64,000 bases of DNA from JAFECT01 sp036501825 (GCA_036501825.1 DASXZP010000036.1:310001-374000); one strand, 5' to 3'; shown: positions 31,999 to 41,244, counted from the stretch's first letter. Notes: generated by a model not told the origin, from the letters alone. Made by a program: numbers and translations.

Positions 31999-32016
31999 TT
32001 TAGCTAATCATCTAAA
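31999..32016. promoter_or_regulatory. Dyad operator upstream of the SdpR-like gene
   Basis: TTTAGCTAATCATCTAAA is symmetric at 14 of 18 positions (half-site TTTAG). It is A+T-rich in an otherwise GC-rich region and lies 10 bp upstream of the ATG at 31989. It probably overlaps the promoter. ArsR proteins of this type usually bind such imperfect palindromes. Confidence 0.6.
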
Positions 32017-32148
32017 TGAAGTCAAGCGGGCGGAGCCTGGGCCAAGCGCGGCCTTAAGCCACGCTATTTCGCACCCGCGATAATCCTTTTGCAGTGCGGG
32101 ACGTTGTATGGTCCCGTTTCGCCCCGGGGGCAGTTCGAGTCGGAGTAC

Positions 32149-33408
32149 ATGCTCTACGCGCTTCACGAGTACGGTTATTACACCGCGTCCCCCCTGCGCC
32201 TTGCGGCTCAGATGGCCCGCGACTTCTGGGGCTCCCCGGCCAATCCGGCGTCCGACACCGCAATCGGGCGCACGCTCTACGCCTCGGCCGAGTTGTTCGC
32301 GAACCTGACGCGGCGCTACGGCAAGCCCGCCTGGAACATCGACAGCGTCCAGATCGACGACGTCGACGTGCGCGTGCGCCAGGTGTCGGTGTGGAATTCG
32401 CCGTGGGCGAACGTCATTCACTTCGCACGCGACCGGAACGATCTGCGCCGCGCCGGCCGCAGCAAGTTCGAGCCGGCGGTGCTGATCGTCGCGCCCCTGT
32501 CGGGTCACTACGCCACGCTGCTGCGCGGCACGGTGCGTGAGTTCCTGAAGGACCACGAGGTCTACGTCACCGATTGGACCAACGCGCGCCAGGTTCCGGT
32601 GCTCGAAGGCCGCTTCGATTTCCACGACTACATCGAACACATCCGCTCGATGCTGACGGCCATCGGTCCGCGTGCGCACGTGGTTGCGGTGTGCCAACCG
32701 GGTCCGCCGGTGCTCGCCGCCGCGTCCCTGATGGCGGAAGACGACGACGCGGCGCGGCCCGCATCCATGACCTTCATGGGCTCGCCGATCGACGCGCGTC
32801 TGGCGCCCACCGCAGTGAACACCCTGGCGGAAGACAAGCCCTTCGCCTGGTTCAAGTCGAACATGATCCACACCGTGCCGCCGCCCTATCCGGGCGCCGG
32901 GCGGCGCGTGCTGCCGGGCTTCATGCAGCTCTACAGCTTCATGAGCATGAACGAGGACCGCCACCGGGACGCCCACTGGGAGTATTTCAAGAACCTGGTG
33001 CAGGGCGACGGCGACGAAGCGGCCAAACACCTGGAATTCTATGACGAGTACCTCTCCGTCCTCGACATGACCGAGGAGTTCTATCTCCAGACCATAGACG
33101 TGGTGTTCCAGGAGCATCTGCTGCCGCGCGGCAAGCTGATCCACCGCGACCGGTTGGTGAAACCCGAGAAGATCACCGACATCGGCCTGATGACCGTGGA
33201 AGGCGCCGACGACGACATCTCAGGCGTCGGTCAGACCCAGGCCGCGCACCAGCTGTGCCCCCACGTGTCCGAAGACACCCGCGAACTGCTGGTCCAGCCG
33301 CACGTGGGCCACTATGGCGTGTTCAACGGCCGCCGCTTCCGCGAAGAGATCTATCCGCAGGTGCGCGATTTCATCGCGCGCTGCGACGCCAAGGTCGCGC
33401 GGGGGTGA
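32149..33408 (+). CDS. phaZ: Intracellular poly(3-hydroxybutyrate) depolymerase
   Basis: 419 residues from ATG 32149 (MLYALHEYGYY), preceded by GGAG; an in-frame reading from 32089 lacks support. The family phrases MLYALHEYGYYTASPLRLAA, WNSPWANVIHF and YVTDWTNARQVP are diagnostic. The nucleophile is Cys182 in VAVCQPG, matching the catalytic cysteine of the Ralstonia-type i-PhaZ family, followed by ASMTFMGSPID and the C-terminal His in QPHVGHYGVFNG. It depolymerises amorphous PHB granules in the cytoplasm, releasing hydroxybutyrate units. It overlaps the next gene by 4 bp. Confidence 0.95.
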   Translation: MLYALHEYGYYTASPLRLAAQMARDFWGSPANPASDTAIGRTLYASAELFANLTRRYGKPAWNIDSVQIDDVDVRVRQVSVWNSPWANVIHFARDRNDLRRAGRSKFEPAVLIVAPLSGHYATLLRGTVREFLKDHEVYVTDWTNARQVPVLEGRFDFHDYIEHIRSMLTAIGPRAHVVAVCQPGPPVLAAASLMAEDDDAARPASMTFMGSPIDARLAPTAVNTLAEDKPFAWFKSNMIHTVPPPYPGAGRRVLPGFMQLYSFMSMNEDRHRDAHWEYFKNLVQGDGDEAAKHLEFYDEYLSVLDMTEEFYLQTIDVVFQEHLLPRGKLIHRDRLVKPEKITDIGLMTVEGADDDISGVGQTQAAHQLCPHVSEDTRELLVQPHVGHYGVFNGRRFREEIYPQVRDFIARCDAKVARG

Positions 33409-34139
33409 ACCTCTTCAAGCGGCAGGCCTATCGCCACGGCGACGTCATCGACGTCGACGGCGTCCGCGTCGTGCTGAAGGTCAACCGCCAGGCGCGGCGC
33501 GTATCGGTGCGCGTGGACGCCAGCCGCAACGAGGTGGTGGCGGTCGCCCGCTCGGAACGCGCCCTGAAGGAAGCCGCCGCCTTCGCCACCGACCGCTCCA
33601 CCTGGATCAAGTCGCGCCTGGCCGGCCGTCCGAAATCCACGCCCTTCGCGCCGGGCTCGGTGATCCCGTTCCGCGGCAAGTCCTTGCGCCTCGAGCAGGT
33701 GAAGAACGCGTCGGCCGCGCGCCTGATCGACGACCTGTTCGATCCGCACATCGTCTCCGGCGGCGAAGGCGACGCCTATGCGCGCCGCATTGAACGCCTG
33801 CTGCGCGCCGAAGCCTCGCGCGCGCTCGCCGAACGCACCGAGGTCCACGCGACGGCGCTGGGTTTGAAGGTTCCGAAGATCAGCGTCGGCGACGCGGCGA
33901 GCCGCTGGGGCTCGTGCACGCCCGACCGCGGTTCTATTCGCTACTCGTGGCGGCTGATCCTGGCCCCGCCCGAGGTGCTCGACTACGTCGCCGCCCACGA
34001 AGTCGCCCACCTGATCCACGCCGACCACTCGCGCAAATTCTGGGCCGTGGTGCACAAACTCGTCGGCGACGAAAAACGCTTCCGCAAATGGCTCCACAGC
34101 GAAGGCCTCGCCCTCCACGCGGTGGGCAGAGCCGCGTAA
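33405..34139 (+). CDS. YgjP/DUF45-type metal-dependent hydrolase (SprT-like)
   Basis: 244 residues from GTG 33405, which overlaps the phaZ stop (GTGA); a longer reading starting at 33255 lies inside phaZ. The DUF45 core is clear: RRVSVRVDASRNEVVAVAR, WGSCTPDRGSIRYSWRLILA, YVAAHEVAHLIHADHSRKFW (zinc motif HEVAH) and the final basic WLHSEGLALH. These cytoplasmic proteins are minimal zinc metalloprotease-like domains. The E. coli homologue YgjP is poorly characterised. Translational coupling to phaZ is probably incidental. A palindromic repeat element follows at once. Confidence 0.93.
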   Translation: MNLFKRQAYRHGDVIDVDGVRVVLKVNRQARRVSVRVDASRNEVVAVARSERALKEAAAFATDRSTWIKSRLAGRPKSTPFAPGSVIPFRGKSLRLEQVKNASAARLIDDLFDPHIVSGGEGDAYARRIERLLRAEASRALAERTEVHATALGLKVPKISVGDAASRWGSCTPDRGSIRYSWRLILAPPEVLDYVAAHEVAHLIHADHSRKFWAVVHKLVGDEKRFRKWLHSEGLALHAVGRAA

Positions 34140-34146
34140 ACGCAAC

Positions 34147-34330
34147 AAAAAAAGCGAGAGGGGAGGGGAAGGACTCAAAGAACTCCAAGAAGCGAAAGCT
34201 GTCGTGCCTCCGCCCGCGTAGCGGGCCTCCCGATTTCCGACAGCGCCTTCGGCGCGGACAAGAACAGGAAGCGCGACTCCTTACTCTTCTTCGAGTTCTT
34301 CGAGTCCTTCCTCTCCCGACTTGCTTTTTT
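34147..34330. repeat. About 190-bp palindromic element with A/T-tract ends
   Basis: The left arm 34147-34192 starts with seven A and continues GCGAG...GGAAGGACTCAAAGAACTC (short tandem AAGAACTC-like units). The right arm 34286-34330 is its reverse complement at about 38 of 45 positions and ends in T7. The loop has two smaller hairpins, CCCGCGTAGCGGG and GCGCCTTCGGCGC. The same element recurs inverted at 51.46-51.65 kb. It lies between convergent genes, and each strand presents a stem followed by a T-tract, so it could be a bidirectional terminator. Confidence 0.85.
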
Positions 34331-34345
34331 TGAGGACCTAGGACC

Positions 34346-36490
34346 TCAGAAAAACAGCGGGTCCTGTTTTTTCGGGGGTGGTTTGGGCGGTTGCTGTTGG
34401 CCGGGGATCAGGATCTTGGGCGGTCCCGGTTTCACGCCGTTCGGCGGCGGCGCGGCGCCGTTGTCGCGCGGGGCGACCTTGGTGATCACCGGTGAGGGCG
34501 GTTGCGTGCCGTCGTCGGGCGTCGGCGGGGTGTTCTGATCCGGCGGCGGGGCGCCGTTGTCGGCGCCGTTCGGCTGCGCGGGTTGATCGGGTCCGTTGCC
34601 GAACAGCTGGCCGGTCTCGTCGATCAGAGCGCCGATCGGATCGGAGCCCAGGGGCGAGGTCGCCGGACCCGCGGCGCCGGCGGGAATCGGTCCCACCTTC
34701 AGGCGCGGCAACGCGGCGGACATGAAGGCGCGCCAGATGGCGGCCGGGGTCTGGCCGCCGGTCACGTGGTGCATGGGCTTGTTGTCGTCCTTGCCGGTCC
34801 ACACCGCCGCGGTGAAGCCGCCGGTGTAGCCCACGAACCAGGCGTCCTTGAAGTCGCTGGCCGTGCCGGTCTTGCCCGCAACATCGTAGCCCGGCAGCGA
34901 GGCCGCATGGCCGGTGCCGCTAGCGATGACCTGGCGCATCATGCGCACCATTTCGCTGAGCGGCGGATTGTTGATCACCTGCGGGCGTCCACCCTCGGGC
35001 TCGCGGTATTCGTAAAGGGTGCGGCCGGTGCGCGTCTGGATGCGGTTGATGCCGTGCGGCTGCACCTTGTAGCCGCCGTTGGAGAAGGCCGCATAGGCCG
35101 AAGCCATCTCCAGCGGACTGACCGACGTGTCGCCGAGCGCCATGGCCGGCTCGAGGCCGATGTTCGAGGTGATGCCGAGCCGGCGCGCCACATTGGCGAC
35201 CTTGTCGGTGCCGACCTCGTTGGCGACCTTGGCCGCCACCGTGTTGATCGACTGGGCGAGCGCGGTCTCCATGGTGATCGAGCCGAGATAATTCCGCTCG
35301 AAATTATGCGGCTCCCAGCCGTTGATGTTCACCGGCTCGTCCACCACCGGCGTGTCGGGCGTGTAGCCGGCCTCCATCGCGGCGAGATAGACGAAGGGCT
35401 TCCACGACGATCCGGCCTGACGCTTGGCGTCGACCGCGCGGTTGAACTGGCTGTCGGCGTAGTTCACCCCGCCGACCATGGCGCGCACGCGCCCGTCGCC
35501 GTCGATGGCCACCAGCGCGGCCTGTTCCACGCCGCGGCTGCGGTCGCGCGCGGCGAGGTCGGTGACCGCCTTTTCCGCCGCGGTCTGAATCGGCATGTCC
35601 AGCGTGGTCTCGACGATCAGGTCTTCGGTGGGTTCGCCGACCAGGGCGCGGATTTCCTGGTCGAGCCAGTCGACGTAGTACTCGGCGTGTTGCGAAGCGA
35701 GCGCGCGCGACACGATCACCGGACTGGCGGTGGCCTGGGCGCGCTGTTCGGCGCTGATCACGCCGGCCTTCTGCATTTCGTTGAGCACGATGGTCGCGCG
35801 CGTGGCGGCGCGTTTCGCATCATTGACCGGACTGTAGCGCGAGGGCGCCTTCATCATCCCCGCCAGCAGCGCGGCTTCGCCCACGTTGAGCTTGCTCGCG
35901 GGCTTGTCGAAATAGCGCTGCGACGCGGCCTGAATGCCGTAGGCGCCGCCGCCGAAATAGACCCGGTTCAGATAGAGGCCCAGGATCTGCTTCTTGGTGA
36001 ACTTATGCTCGAGCCAGACGGCGAGCATGATTTCCTGCAGCTTGCGATGGAAGGTCTTGTCCGGGGTCAGGAACAGGTTGCGCGCCAGCTGCTGGGTGAT
36101 GGTCGAGGCGCCTTCCTGGGCGTGCCCCGCGTGGATGTCGCGCACGATCGCGCGCGTCATGCCGATCGGGTCGAACCCGGGATGGTGATAGAAGCGCCGG
36201 TCCTCGATGGCCACGAAGGCGGCGGGCACATAGGGGGGCAGGGAGTCGACATCCACCGGCGGCGCATACTGGCTGCCGCGCACCGCGATCAGGGCGCCGT
36301 TGCGGTCGAGGAAGGTGATCGAGGGCTGGCGCTGCACCTCGTAGAGCTTGGACGTGTCGGGCAGGCCGCGCGCGGCGAAGATCAGGAAGCCCACGAAGGC
36401 GATGGCGAACCAGACGCCGATCACCGCGGTCCAGTAGAGGAACGCCCCCAGCGGCGTGCGTTTGCCGGCTTCGGGCCCACGGGCAGCCAT
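34346..36490 (-). CDS. mrcA: Penicillin-binding protein 1A (bifunctional class A PBP)
   Basis: 714 residues from ATG 36490 (MAARGPEAGKR); an upstream ATG at 36541 adds 17 residues. It has a cytoplasmic stub, then a membrane helix (AVIGVWFAIAFVGFLIFAAR). The glycosyltransferase domain has catalytic Glu in AIEDRRFYHHPGFD, plus STITQQLARNL and NRVYFGGGAYGIQAA. The transpeptidase domain has SxxK as SSWKPF, SxN as SINTVAAK and KTG as AGKTGTASDFKDAW. The C-terminal 90 residues are a Pro/Asp/Gly-rich disordered tail. It builds and crosslinks peptidoglycan at the inner membrane. It is transcribed toward the palindromic element. Confidence 0.95.
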   Translation of the reverse strand: MAARGPEAGKRTPLGAFLYWTAVIGVWFAIAFVGFLIFAARGLPDTSKLYEVQRQPSITFLDRNGALIAVRGSQYAPPVDVDSLPPYVPAAFVAIEDRRFYHHPGFDPIGMTRAIVRDIHAGHAQEGASTITQQLARNLFLTPDKTFHRKLQEIMLAVWLEHKFTKKQILGLYLNRVYFGGGAYGIQAASQRYFDKPASKLNVGEAALLAGMMKAPSRYSPVNDAKRAATRATIVLNEMQKAGVISAEQRAQATASPVIVSRALASQHAEYYVDWLDQEIRALVGEPTEDLIVETTLDMPIQTAAEKAVTDLAARDRSRGVEQAALVAIDGDGRVRAMVGGVNYADSQFNRAVDAKRQAGSSWKPFVYLAAMEAGYTPDTPVVDEPVNINGWEPHNFERNYLGSITMETALAQSINTVAAKVANEVGTDKVANVARRLGITSNIGLEPAMALGDTSVSPLEMASAYAAFSNGGYKVQPHGINRIQTRTGRTLYEYREPEGGRPQVINNPPLSEMVRMMRQVIASGTGHAASLPGYDVAGKTGTASDFKDAWFVGYTGGFTAAVWTGKDDNKPMHHVTGGQTPAAIWRAFMSAALPRLKVGPIPAGAAGPATSPLGSDPIGALIDETGQLFGNGPDQPAQPNGADNGAPPPDQNTPPTPDDGTQPPSPVITKVAPRDNGAAPPPNGVKPGPPKILIPGQQQPPKPPPKKQDPLFF

Positions 36491-36544
36491 CAGTGCAAAA
36501 CTCCGTCCGCCCAATCTCTGCGCGCCGATGTGCGCGCCCAATTC

Positions 36545-36574
36545 TTAGCCAGCAAGATGTCTTTAGCCAGCAAG
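36545..36574. repeat. Short direct repeat upstream of PBP1A
   Basis: TTAGCCAGCAAG occurs at 36545-36556 and again at 36563-36574, an 18-bp period, within the PBP1A upstream region (36491-36775). No gene is apparent in that 285-bp gap. A tandem regulator site or a chance duplication are both possible. Confidence 0.4.
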
Positions 36575-36775
36575 CCGATAACGCAGAAATCCCCGTGACG
36601 ATCAGGACCTTGGCCGCGGAAAATAGCCCGCCGCCGCGCCTCGCCTCGCCGTACCCCCGAACGCCCGAAACTTAGCCGATGGTTGATGCGCCCGCTACGG
36701 GGCCAAACCATGGCGGCGGCATGGCCTTGTCGCGCTCGAACCTTAAGAAAGAGTCAGGGTTTCCCAAGGGTTGGG

Positions 36776-37669
36776 TCAGGCCAGGAAGCTGTCCACCTCC
36801 GTCTGGAAGCGCTGCGGCTGGTCGAGCATGATGAAGTGGTAGCTGTCGTCTACCCGGACCAGCTTCACCCCCTTCAGGCCGGCGTAGGCGCCCCGGTAGA
36901 GGCCGTCGGCGGCGGAGGCCGGCATGCCGTAAGTCGGGTCGTACGCGTAGACGATGGTCGTCGGCGCCTGAATCCTGGGCAGCTCAGGGGTCAGGTCGGT
37001 GACCATTAGGTCGTGCATGGCGCGCGCGACGACGCTGTGATCGCTCGATGTGGCCTGCTGGGTCAGGGCGGGCTGCACCGCCTCGGTTTTCGCCAGACGG
37101 GCGATGAAGGCCTGCTCGTTCTTCACATAGTCGGCGTCGCTCTCGGCGATCATCTGGTCGCGGATGGCGTCGGCCTGGGGCCGCACGCTGTCGGGCGTGG
37201 CGGTGGGGCCGAACAGGATCACGCTGAAGAACGGCAGGGCGTCGATCACCATCAGCCGCCCGACGCATTGCGGATGGCGCGCGGCCAGCATCAGGCCGGC
37301 TTCACCGCCGAGGGAGTGGCCGATTACCGCCGGCGCCTTCAGCCCCGCGGCGTCGATGTAACGGCACAGGTCCTCGACCATGGGCGCGACCACCTCGCCC
37401 GTGGCGTTGGCCCCCGCCGGCGCGCCGGCGAAGCCGTTGACCTGAACGCGGTGCAGGCGGAAGTGCGGACGCAGGTGGTCCGCCGTCGCGTCATAGACCG
37501 CGCGCGAAGAGGTGAGACCCGGGATCAGGATGACGTCCGGACCGGAGCCTTCGACCGCCACAGAGAAACGCTGGCTCCCCGCGGCCGGCGGCGCCGCGAA
37601 CGCGCGGGCGGCGATGGAAACGGCCGGCGCTGCGGCAAGAGCGCTCAGGATCAGATCACGGCGACGCAT
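36776..37669 (-). CDS. Secreted alpha/beta hydrolase
   Basis: 297 residues. The N-terminus MRRRDLILSALAAAPAVSIA looks like a twin-arginine (Tat) or Sec signal peptide. The alpha/beta-hydrolase fold follows: DVILIPGLTSSRAVYDATAD (oxyanion region), nucleophile elbow GHSLGGEAGLMLA, an acid region near YAYDPTYGMP and the catalytic His in DDSYHFIMLDQPQRF. The substrate is unknown (an esterase or lactonase are possibilities). It is divergent from recQ, with the LexA-like box in the shared 122-bp spacer. Confidence 0.88.
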   Translation of the reverse strand: MRRRDLILSALAAAPAVSIAARAFAAPPAAGSQRFSVAVEGSGPDVILIPGLTSSRAVYDATADHLRPHFRLHRVQVNGFAGAPAGANATGEVVAPMVEDLCRYIDAAGLKAPAVIGHSLGGEAGLMLAARHPQCVGRLMVIDALPFFSVILFGPTATPDSVRPQADAIRDQMIAESDADYVKNEQAFIARLAKTEAVQPALTQQATSSDHSVVARAMHDLMVTDLTPELPRIQAPTTIVYAYDPTYGMPASAADGLYRGAYAGLKGVKLVRVDDSYHFIMLDQPQRFQTEVDSFLA

Positions 37670-37744
37670 TCGACTCCCCTCGGGTCACGGACTCGCGTCA
37701 CTGTACCCGAATCCGGCCGAAAGCGTGGCCGTCCCCTTGACGCC

Positions 37745-37759
37745 GTTCTATATTTGTTC
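37745..37759. promoter_or_regulatory. LexA (SOS) box upstream of recQ
   Basis: GTTC-TATATTT-GTTC is an exact match to the alphaproteobacterial LexA consensus GTTC-N7-GTTC. It ends 32 bp before the recQ start codon, where a bound repressor would block transcription. The hydrolase gene transcribed the other way begins 76 bp upstream of it. Confidence 0.75.
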
Positions 37760-37791
37760 CTTATGATTCCGCACCCCGATCGGCCCCGACC

Positions 37792-39630
37792 ATGAGCCTC
37801 GACCTGCTCGCCGCCGCCCCGCCGTCGCTCGACCAGGCGCGCGACCTGCTGCGCCGTACCTGGGGCCATCCGGACTTCCGTGGTCTGCAGGCCGGCGTGG
37901 TCGAAGAGGCCCTGGCCGGCCGCGATGCGCTGGCGGTGCTGCCGACCGGCGGCGGTAAGAGCGTCTGCTACCAGATCCCCGGCCTGATGCGGCCGGGTCT
38001 GGGGGTGGTGGTCTCGCCGCTGATCGCGCTGATGGCCGACCAGGTGGCGGCGCTGCGCCAGCTCGGCGTGAAGGCGGCGCGGCTGGACTCCACGCTTCCG
38101 CCGCACGAGCGCGACGAAATCTGGCGCGCGGTGGCGGACGGTTCGCTCGATCTTCTCTACATCGCGCCGGAAGGCCTGATGACCGGCGCCGTCGAGCGTC
38201 TGCGCCGCGTGAAGCTCTCGCTCATCGCCATCGACGAGGCCCACTGCGTCAGCCAGTGGGGCCACGACTTCCGGCCCGAGTATCGCGAGCTCGGGCGGCT
38301 GAAGGACCTGTTCCCCAAGGTTCCGCGGCTTGCGCTCACCGCCACCGCCGACGCGCGCACCCGCGACGACGTGCGCCGTTCGCTGCAGCTGGAAGACGCA
38401 CGCGAGTTCGTCGACTCCTTCGACCGCCCGAACCTGGTGCTGTCCGCCGAACGCAAGAGCGGCGCGGGCCGCAAGCGCGTGGCGGAGCTGATCAAGGCGC
38501 GCCCGGGCATGTCGGGCATCGTCTACGCCGGCACCCGCGACGGGACCGAACGCATCGCCGAAGAGCTGCAGGCCGCGGGCGTGCGTGCGCTCGCCTATCA
38601 CGCGGGCCTCGACAAGAGCCTGCGCCACGACCGCCTGCACGAATTCCTCGATGAGGAAGACCGCGTGATGGTGGCGACCATCGCCTTCGGCATGGGCGTC
38701 GACAAACCCGATGTGCGCTTCGTCATCCACGCCGATCCGCCCTCGTCCATCGAGGCCTATTGGCAGGAGATCGGCCGCGCCGGTCGCGACGGCGAACCCG
38801 CCGAAGGCATCACGCTCTATGGCTCCGCCGATCTCGGCTGGGGGCTGAAGCGCATCCTCGAACGCGAGATGGACGACCAGGTCAAGTCCGTGCAGCTGGC
38901 CAAGGTGCGCCAGCTCTACGCCATGCTCGACGGGATGAACTGCCGCCCCGGCTCCGTGCGCCGCTATTTCGGCGAAACCGGCGTCGAGCCCTGCGGCCGT
39001 TGCGACCTCTGCTGCACGCCGCCGGCGGCGACCGACGCGACTGAGGCGGCGCAAAAGGCATTGTCGGCCGTGCATCGCCTGGGCGGCCGGTTCGGCCGCG
39101 GCCGCATCGTCGACCACCTCCTCGGCAAAACCAAGGACGTCTCCGCGCACGAAGCGTCGCTCTCCACCTTCGGCATCGGCGCCGAGTTCGACGCCCACAC
39201 CTGGCGCGACCTGGTCGATCAGCTGCTGTTCGAAGGCCTGCTGGTGGAAGACCCCAACGACGGGCGCCCGCTCATCGGCCTGGGCGAATCCGACGACGTG
39301 AAGGCGGTCTATCGCGGCGAACGCCGCATCGCGATCCGCCAACCCCGCGAAGGGGCGAAAGCCGCGCGCGCCCGCCGTAAGGAGCGTCAGGGCGCCATCG
39401 TGGTGACCGACGCAAACCGTCCGCTGTTCGATGCGCTACGCGACTGGCGCCGCGGCCTGGCGGCCGAACAGGGCGTGCCGCCCTACGTCATCTTCGCCGA
39501 CCGCACACTCGCGGACATCGCCCTGCTCAGGCCCCGGTCCCTCTCCGACCTGATGCTCGCCAACGGCGTCGGCGAAGCCAAACGCGACCGCTACGGCGAA
39601 GCGGTGCTGAAGATCGTGCGCGAGAACTGA
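37792..39630 (+). CDS. recQ: ATP-dependent DNA helicase RecQ
   Basis: 612 residues. SF2 helicase motifs are visible: FRGLQAGVVEEALAGRDALA (motif 0/I), Walker A PTGGGKS with Lys56, IDEAHCVSQWGHDFRPEY (DEAH box, about 147), LTATADARTRDD (motif III) and AFGMGVDKPDVRFVIHAD plus EIGRAGRDG (motifs V and VI). The RQC zinc site is CRPGSVRRYFGE, then CGRCDLCC. An HRDC domain ends the protein (RPLFDALRDWRRGLAAEQGV, with IALLRPRSLSDLML). It unwinds DNA 3'-5' in recombination and fork repair. A LexA box lies just upstream. Confidence 0.96.
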   Translation: MSLDLLAAAPPSLDQARDLLRRTWGHPDFRGLQAGVVEEALAGRDALAVLPTGGGKSVCYQIPGLMRPGLGVVVSPLIALMADQVAALRQLGVKAARLDSTLPPHERDEIWRAVADGSLDLLYIAPEGLMTGAVERLRRVKLSLIAIDEAHCVSQWGHDFRPEYRELGRLKDLFPKVPRLALTATADARTRDDVRRSLQLEDAREFVDSFDRPNLVLSAERKSGAGRKRVAELIKARPGMSGIVYAGTRDGTERIAEELQAAGVRALAYHAGLDKSLRHDRLHEFLDEEDRVMVATIAFGMGVDKPDVRFVIHADPPSSIEAYWQEIGRAGRDGEPAEGITLYGSADLGWGLKRILEREMDDQVKSVQLAKVRQLYAMLDGMNCRPGSVRRYFGETGVEPCGRCDLCCTPPAATDATEAAQKALSAVHRLGGRFGRGRIVDHLLGKTKDVSAHEASLSTFGIGAEFDAHTWRDLVDQLLFEGLLVEDPNDGRPLIGLGESDDVKAVYRGERRIAIRQPREGAKAARARRKERQGAIVVTDANRPLFDALRDWRRGLAAEQGVPPYVIFADRTLADIALLRPRSLSDLMLANGVGEAKRDRYGEAVLKIVREN

Positions 39631-39699
39631 CGCGCCTCCCTGGGGCGGTGGCCGGGGGTCAATTCGATGGTATGGTCGAGCTACCAACGGGGGGCTCGA

Positions 39700-41178
39700 A
39701 TGGATCGTCGTGCGTTGATCGTTGCTCTGGTCCTGTCAGGCGCGTCGCAGGCCCCATTGCCGGGCGTTGCGCGCGCGGCTCCGACGGCGCCCGCCTCGCC
39801 GCGCTATCATCCCGCGCAACAGTGCTTCTGTTCTCTTTGGTGGTCCAATTGGACCGCGGTCATGGACCGTGACATTGCGCGTGAGAGGGCTGGCGAGCCA
39901 TCAAACAGCGCATCGATGACATGGCCCGAGTTCTGGTCATTCGTCTTGGCGACGACCGCTGAACCTTATCCGGACGGCGTGGCGACCGCGGACCATACCG
40001 AGTTCTACTCGGCCTACATTGTGCAACAGCGTCATGAGGCCGGCCTGCCGGACCTGCCCGACTATCCGTACGCCGCTTACGCGTCTGTCGTCATTCCGCC
40101 GCCGAAACCGGACGCGATCTCGGCGCCTCCTGACGCTTACACGTGGGCCCGGCGCCTCTGTGTAGAGACGCAGGGCGATCCGGCCCTCGCGCACGCGGCT
40201 GCCGGCCAAGCGGGCTGGCTGCGCACCGGGCCGGACACCAGCGGGAAGGTGATGGGCCTGCGCGAACTGGAACTCAGGACCGAGGTCACCGCACCTGGGT
40301 TGCAAACCTGCACCGTCGACGACAGCGCGCCGGACCCGCAGGAGAGCAACCTCCTCGCCCTGACGCGCGATTTCGCGCGGCCGCCGTCTGACGTCGAAAT
40401 AGGATCCGCGTCCTGGTCGTTCGTCGACGATCCGGAGCGCCGCCGGTTTTCTCCGCGTGGCGCGAACCCAGCGGCCGAGGCGGACCGCGTCGGTATGCCG
40501 GTTGTCACCGTGACCTGGGAGACCAAGACCGAAACGCCGAGCCTTGTTTACGCCCGCTTCCTGCCCGCCGGGTCCGTCCCGCCGCAGCCGCCACCGGCGC
40601 TGTCGCCCGCCCAATCGCCGCCCAATCTGCAGGTTGATGTGGTGCGGCGGCTTTGTTTCGCGACACAAGGCGACCCGACGCGGGCGCTCGCGCTCGCGGA
40701 TGAAGCCGGCTGGCGAAATTTAGCTGACCTGCATTTTACACGCGACAAGCCGGACGAAGCGTCCGACCGCCGTAAGCCGCCGTCCGACATCGGCGCCGCG
40801 CGCTACTATTTCCGGGTAGCCGGCCTCGGCGCCCAATGGCTGGTGCTCGAGGCGCAGGAATCGATCAGCGACTTCGGGGGGCGCATCGCCTTCGTCGAGC
40901 GGTGCTCGGTGTTGGACTCTACAAAGCAGTTGTCGGGCGGTCAGACCGCGCCGCCGCCGGCCAATCTGCAGGCGTCGTTGCAAGCGTATTTCGGCAGACC
41001 GGCTGTGATCACCAATGAGGGTGTCGCGACCTGGAGCTATGAAGATCGCGCAACCGGACCTCGGTATTTTTCCGGGGTTCAAACCGTGAAGGACGTCCCC
41101 CTCGTTATCGTAGGCCTGCGGCGCGAGGGCGACGTTGCAGTTATCGTCTACGAACGGATCACGCCACGCGCTCCGTAA
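39700..41178 (+). CDS. Hypothetical secreted protein with an internal duplication
   Basis: 492 residues from ATG 39700 (MDRRALIVALVLSGASQAPL); the frame is open upstream from 39667. The signal peptide ends near ARAAP. Two related units are visible in the mature part: RRLCVETQGDPALAHAAAGQ with ASWSFVDDPERRRFSP, and RRLCFATQGDPTRALALADE with ATWSYEDRATGPRYFSG. The protein is thus a tandem duplication of a domain of about 180 residues with one conserved Cys at its start and a Cys in the middle (LQTCTVDD, VERCSVLD). There is no recognised family. The location is probably periplasmic. Confidence 0.75.
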   Translation: MDRRALIVALVLSGASQAPLPGVARAAPTAPASPRYHPAQQCFCSLWWSNWTAVMDRDIARERAGEPSNSASMTWPEFWSFVLATTAEPYPDGVATADHTEFYSAYIVQQRHEAGLPDLPDYPYAAYASVVIPPPKPDAISAPPDAYTWARRLCVETQGDPALAHAAAGQAGWLRTGPDTSGKVMGLRELELRTEVTAPGLQTCTVDDSAPDPQESNLLALTRDFARPPSDVEIGSASWSFVDDPERRRFSPRGANPAAEADRVGMPVVTVTWETKTETPSLVYARFLPAGSVPPQPPPALSPAQSPPNLQVDVVRRLCFATQGDPTRALALADEAGWRNLADLHFTRDKPDEASDRRKPPSDIGAARYYFRVAGLGAQWLVLEAQESISDFGGRIAFVERCSVLDSTKQLSGGQTAPPPANLQASLQAYFGRPAVITNEGVATWSYEDRATGPRYFSGVQTVKDVPLVIVGLRREGDVAVIVYERITPRAP

Positions 41179-41244
41179 CGTAGCCCCGGGCCGCTTTGGT
41201 GCACGAGACCTGACGAAGCCCGCGACTCGGGTGATCATCGACTC

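Noticed and set aside
34338..34802. 154-codon minus-strand frame within the PBP1A C-terminal tail region
   Set aside because: It is another frame of the low-complexity Pro/Asp/Gly-coding tail; there is no start signal.
34502..36598. 698-codon open frame antisense to the penicillin-binding protein gene
   Set aside because: High GC keeps antisense frames open. It has no domain signal, and the opposite strand has a complete PBP1A.
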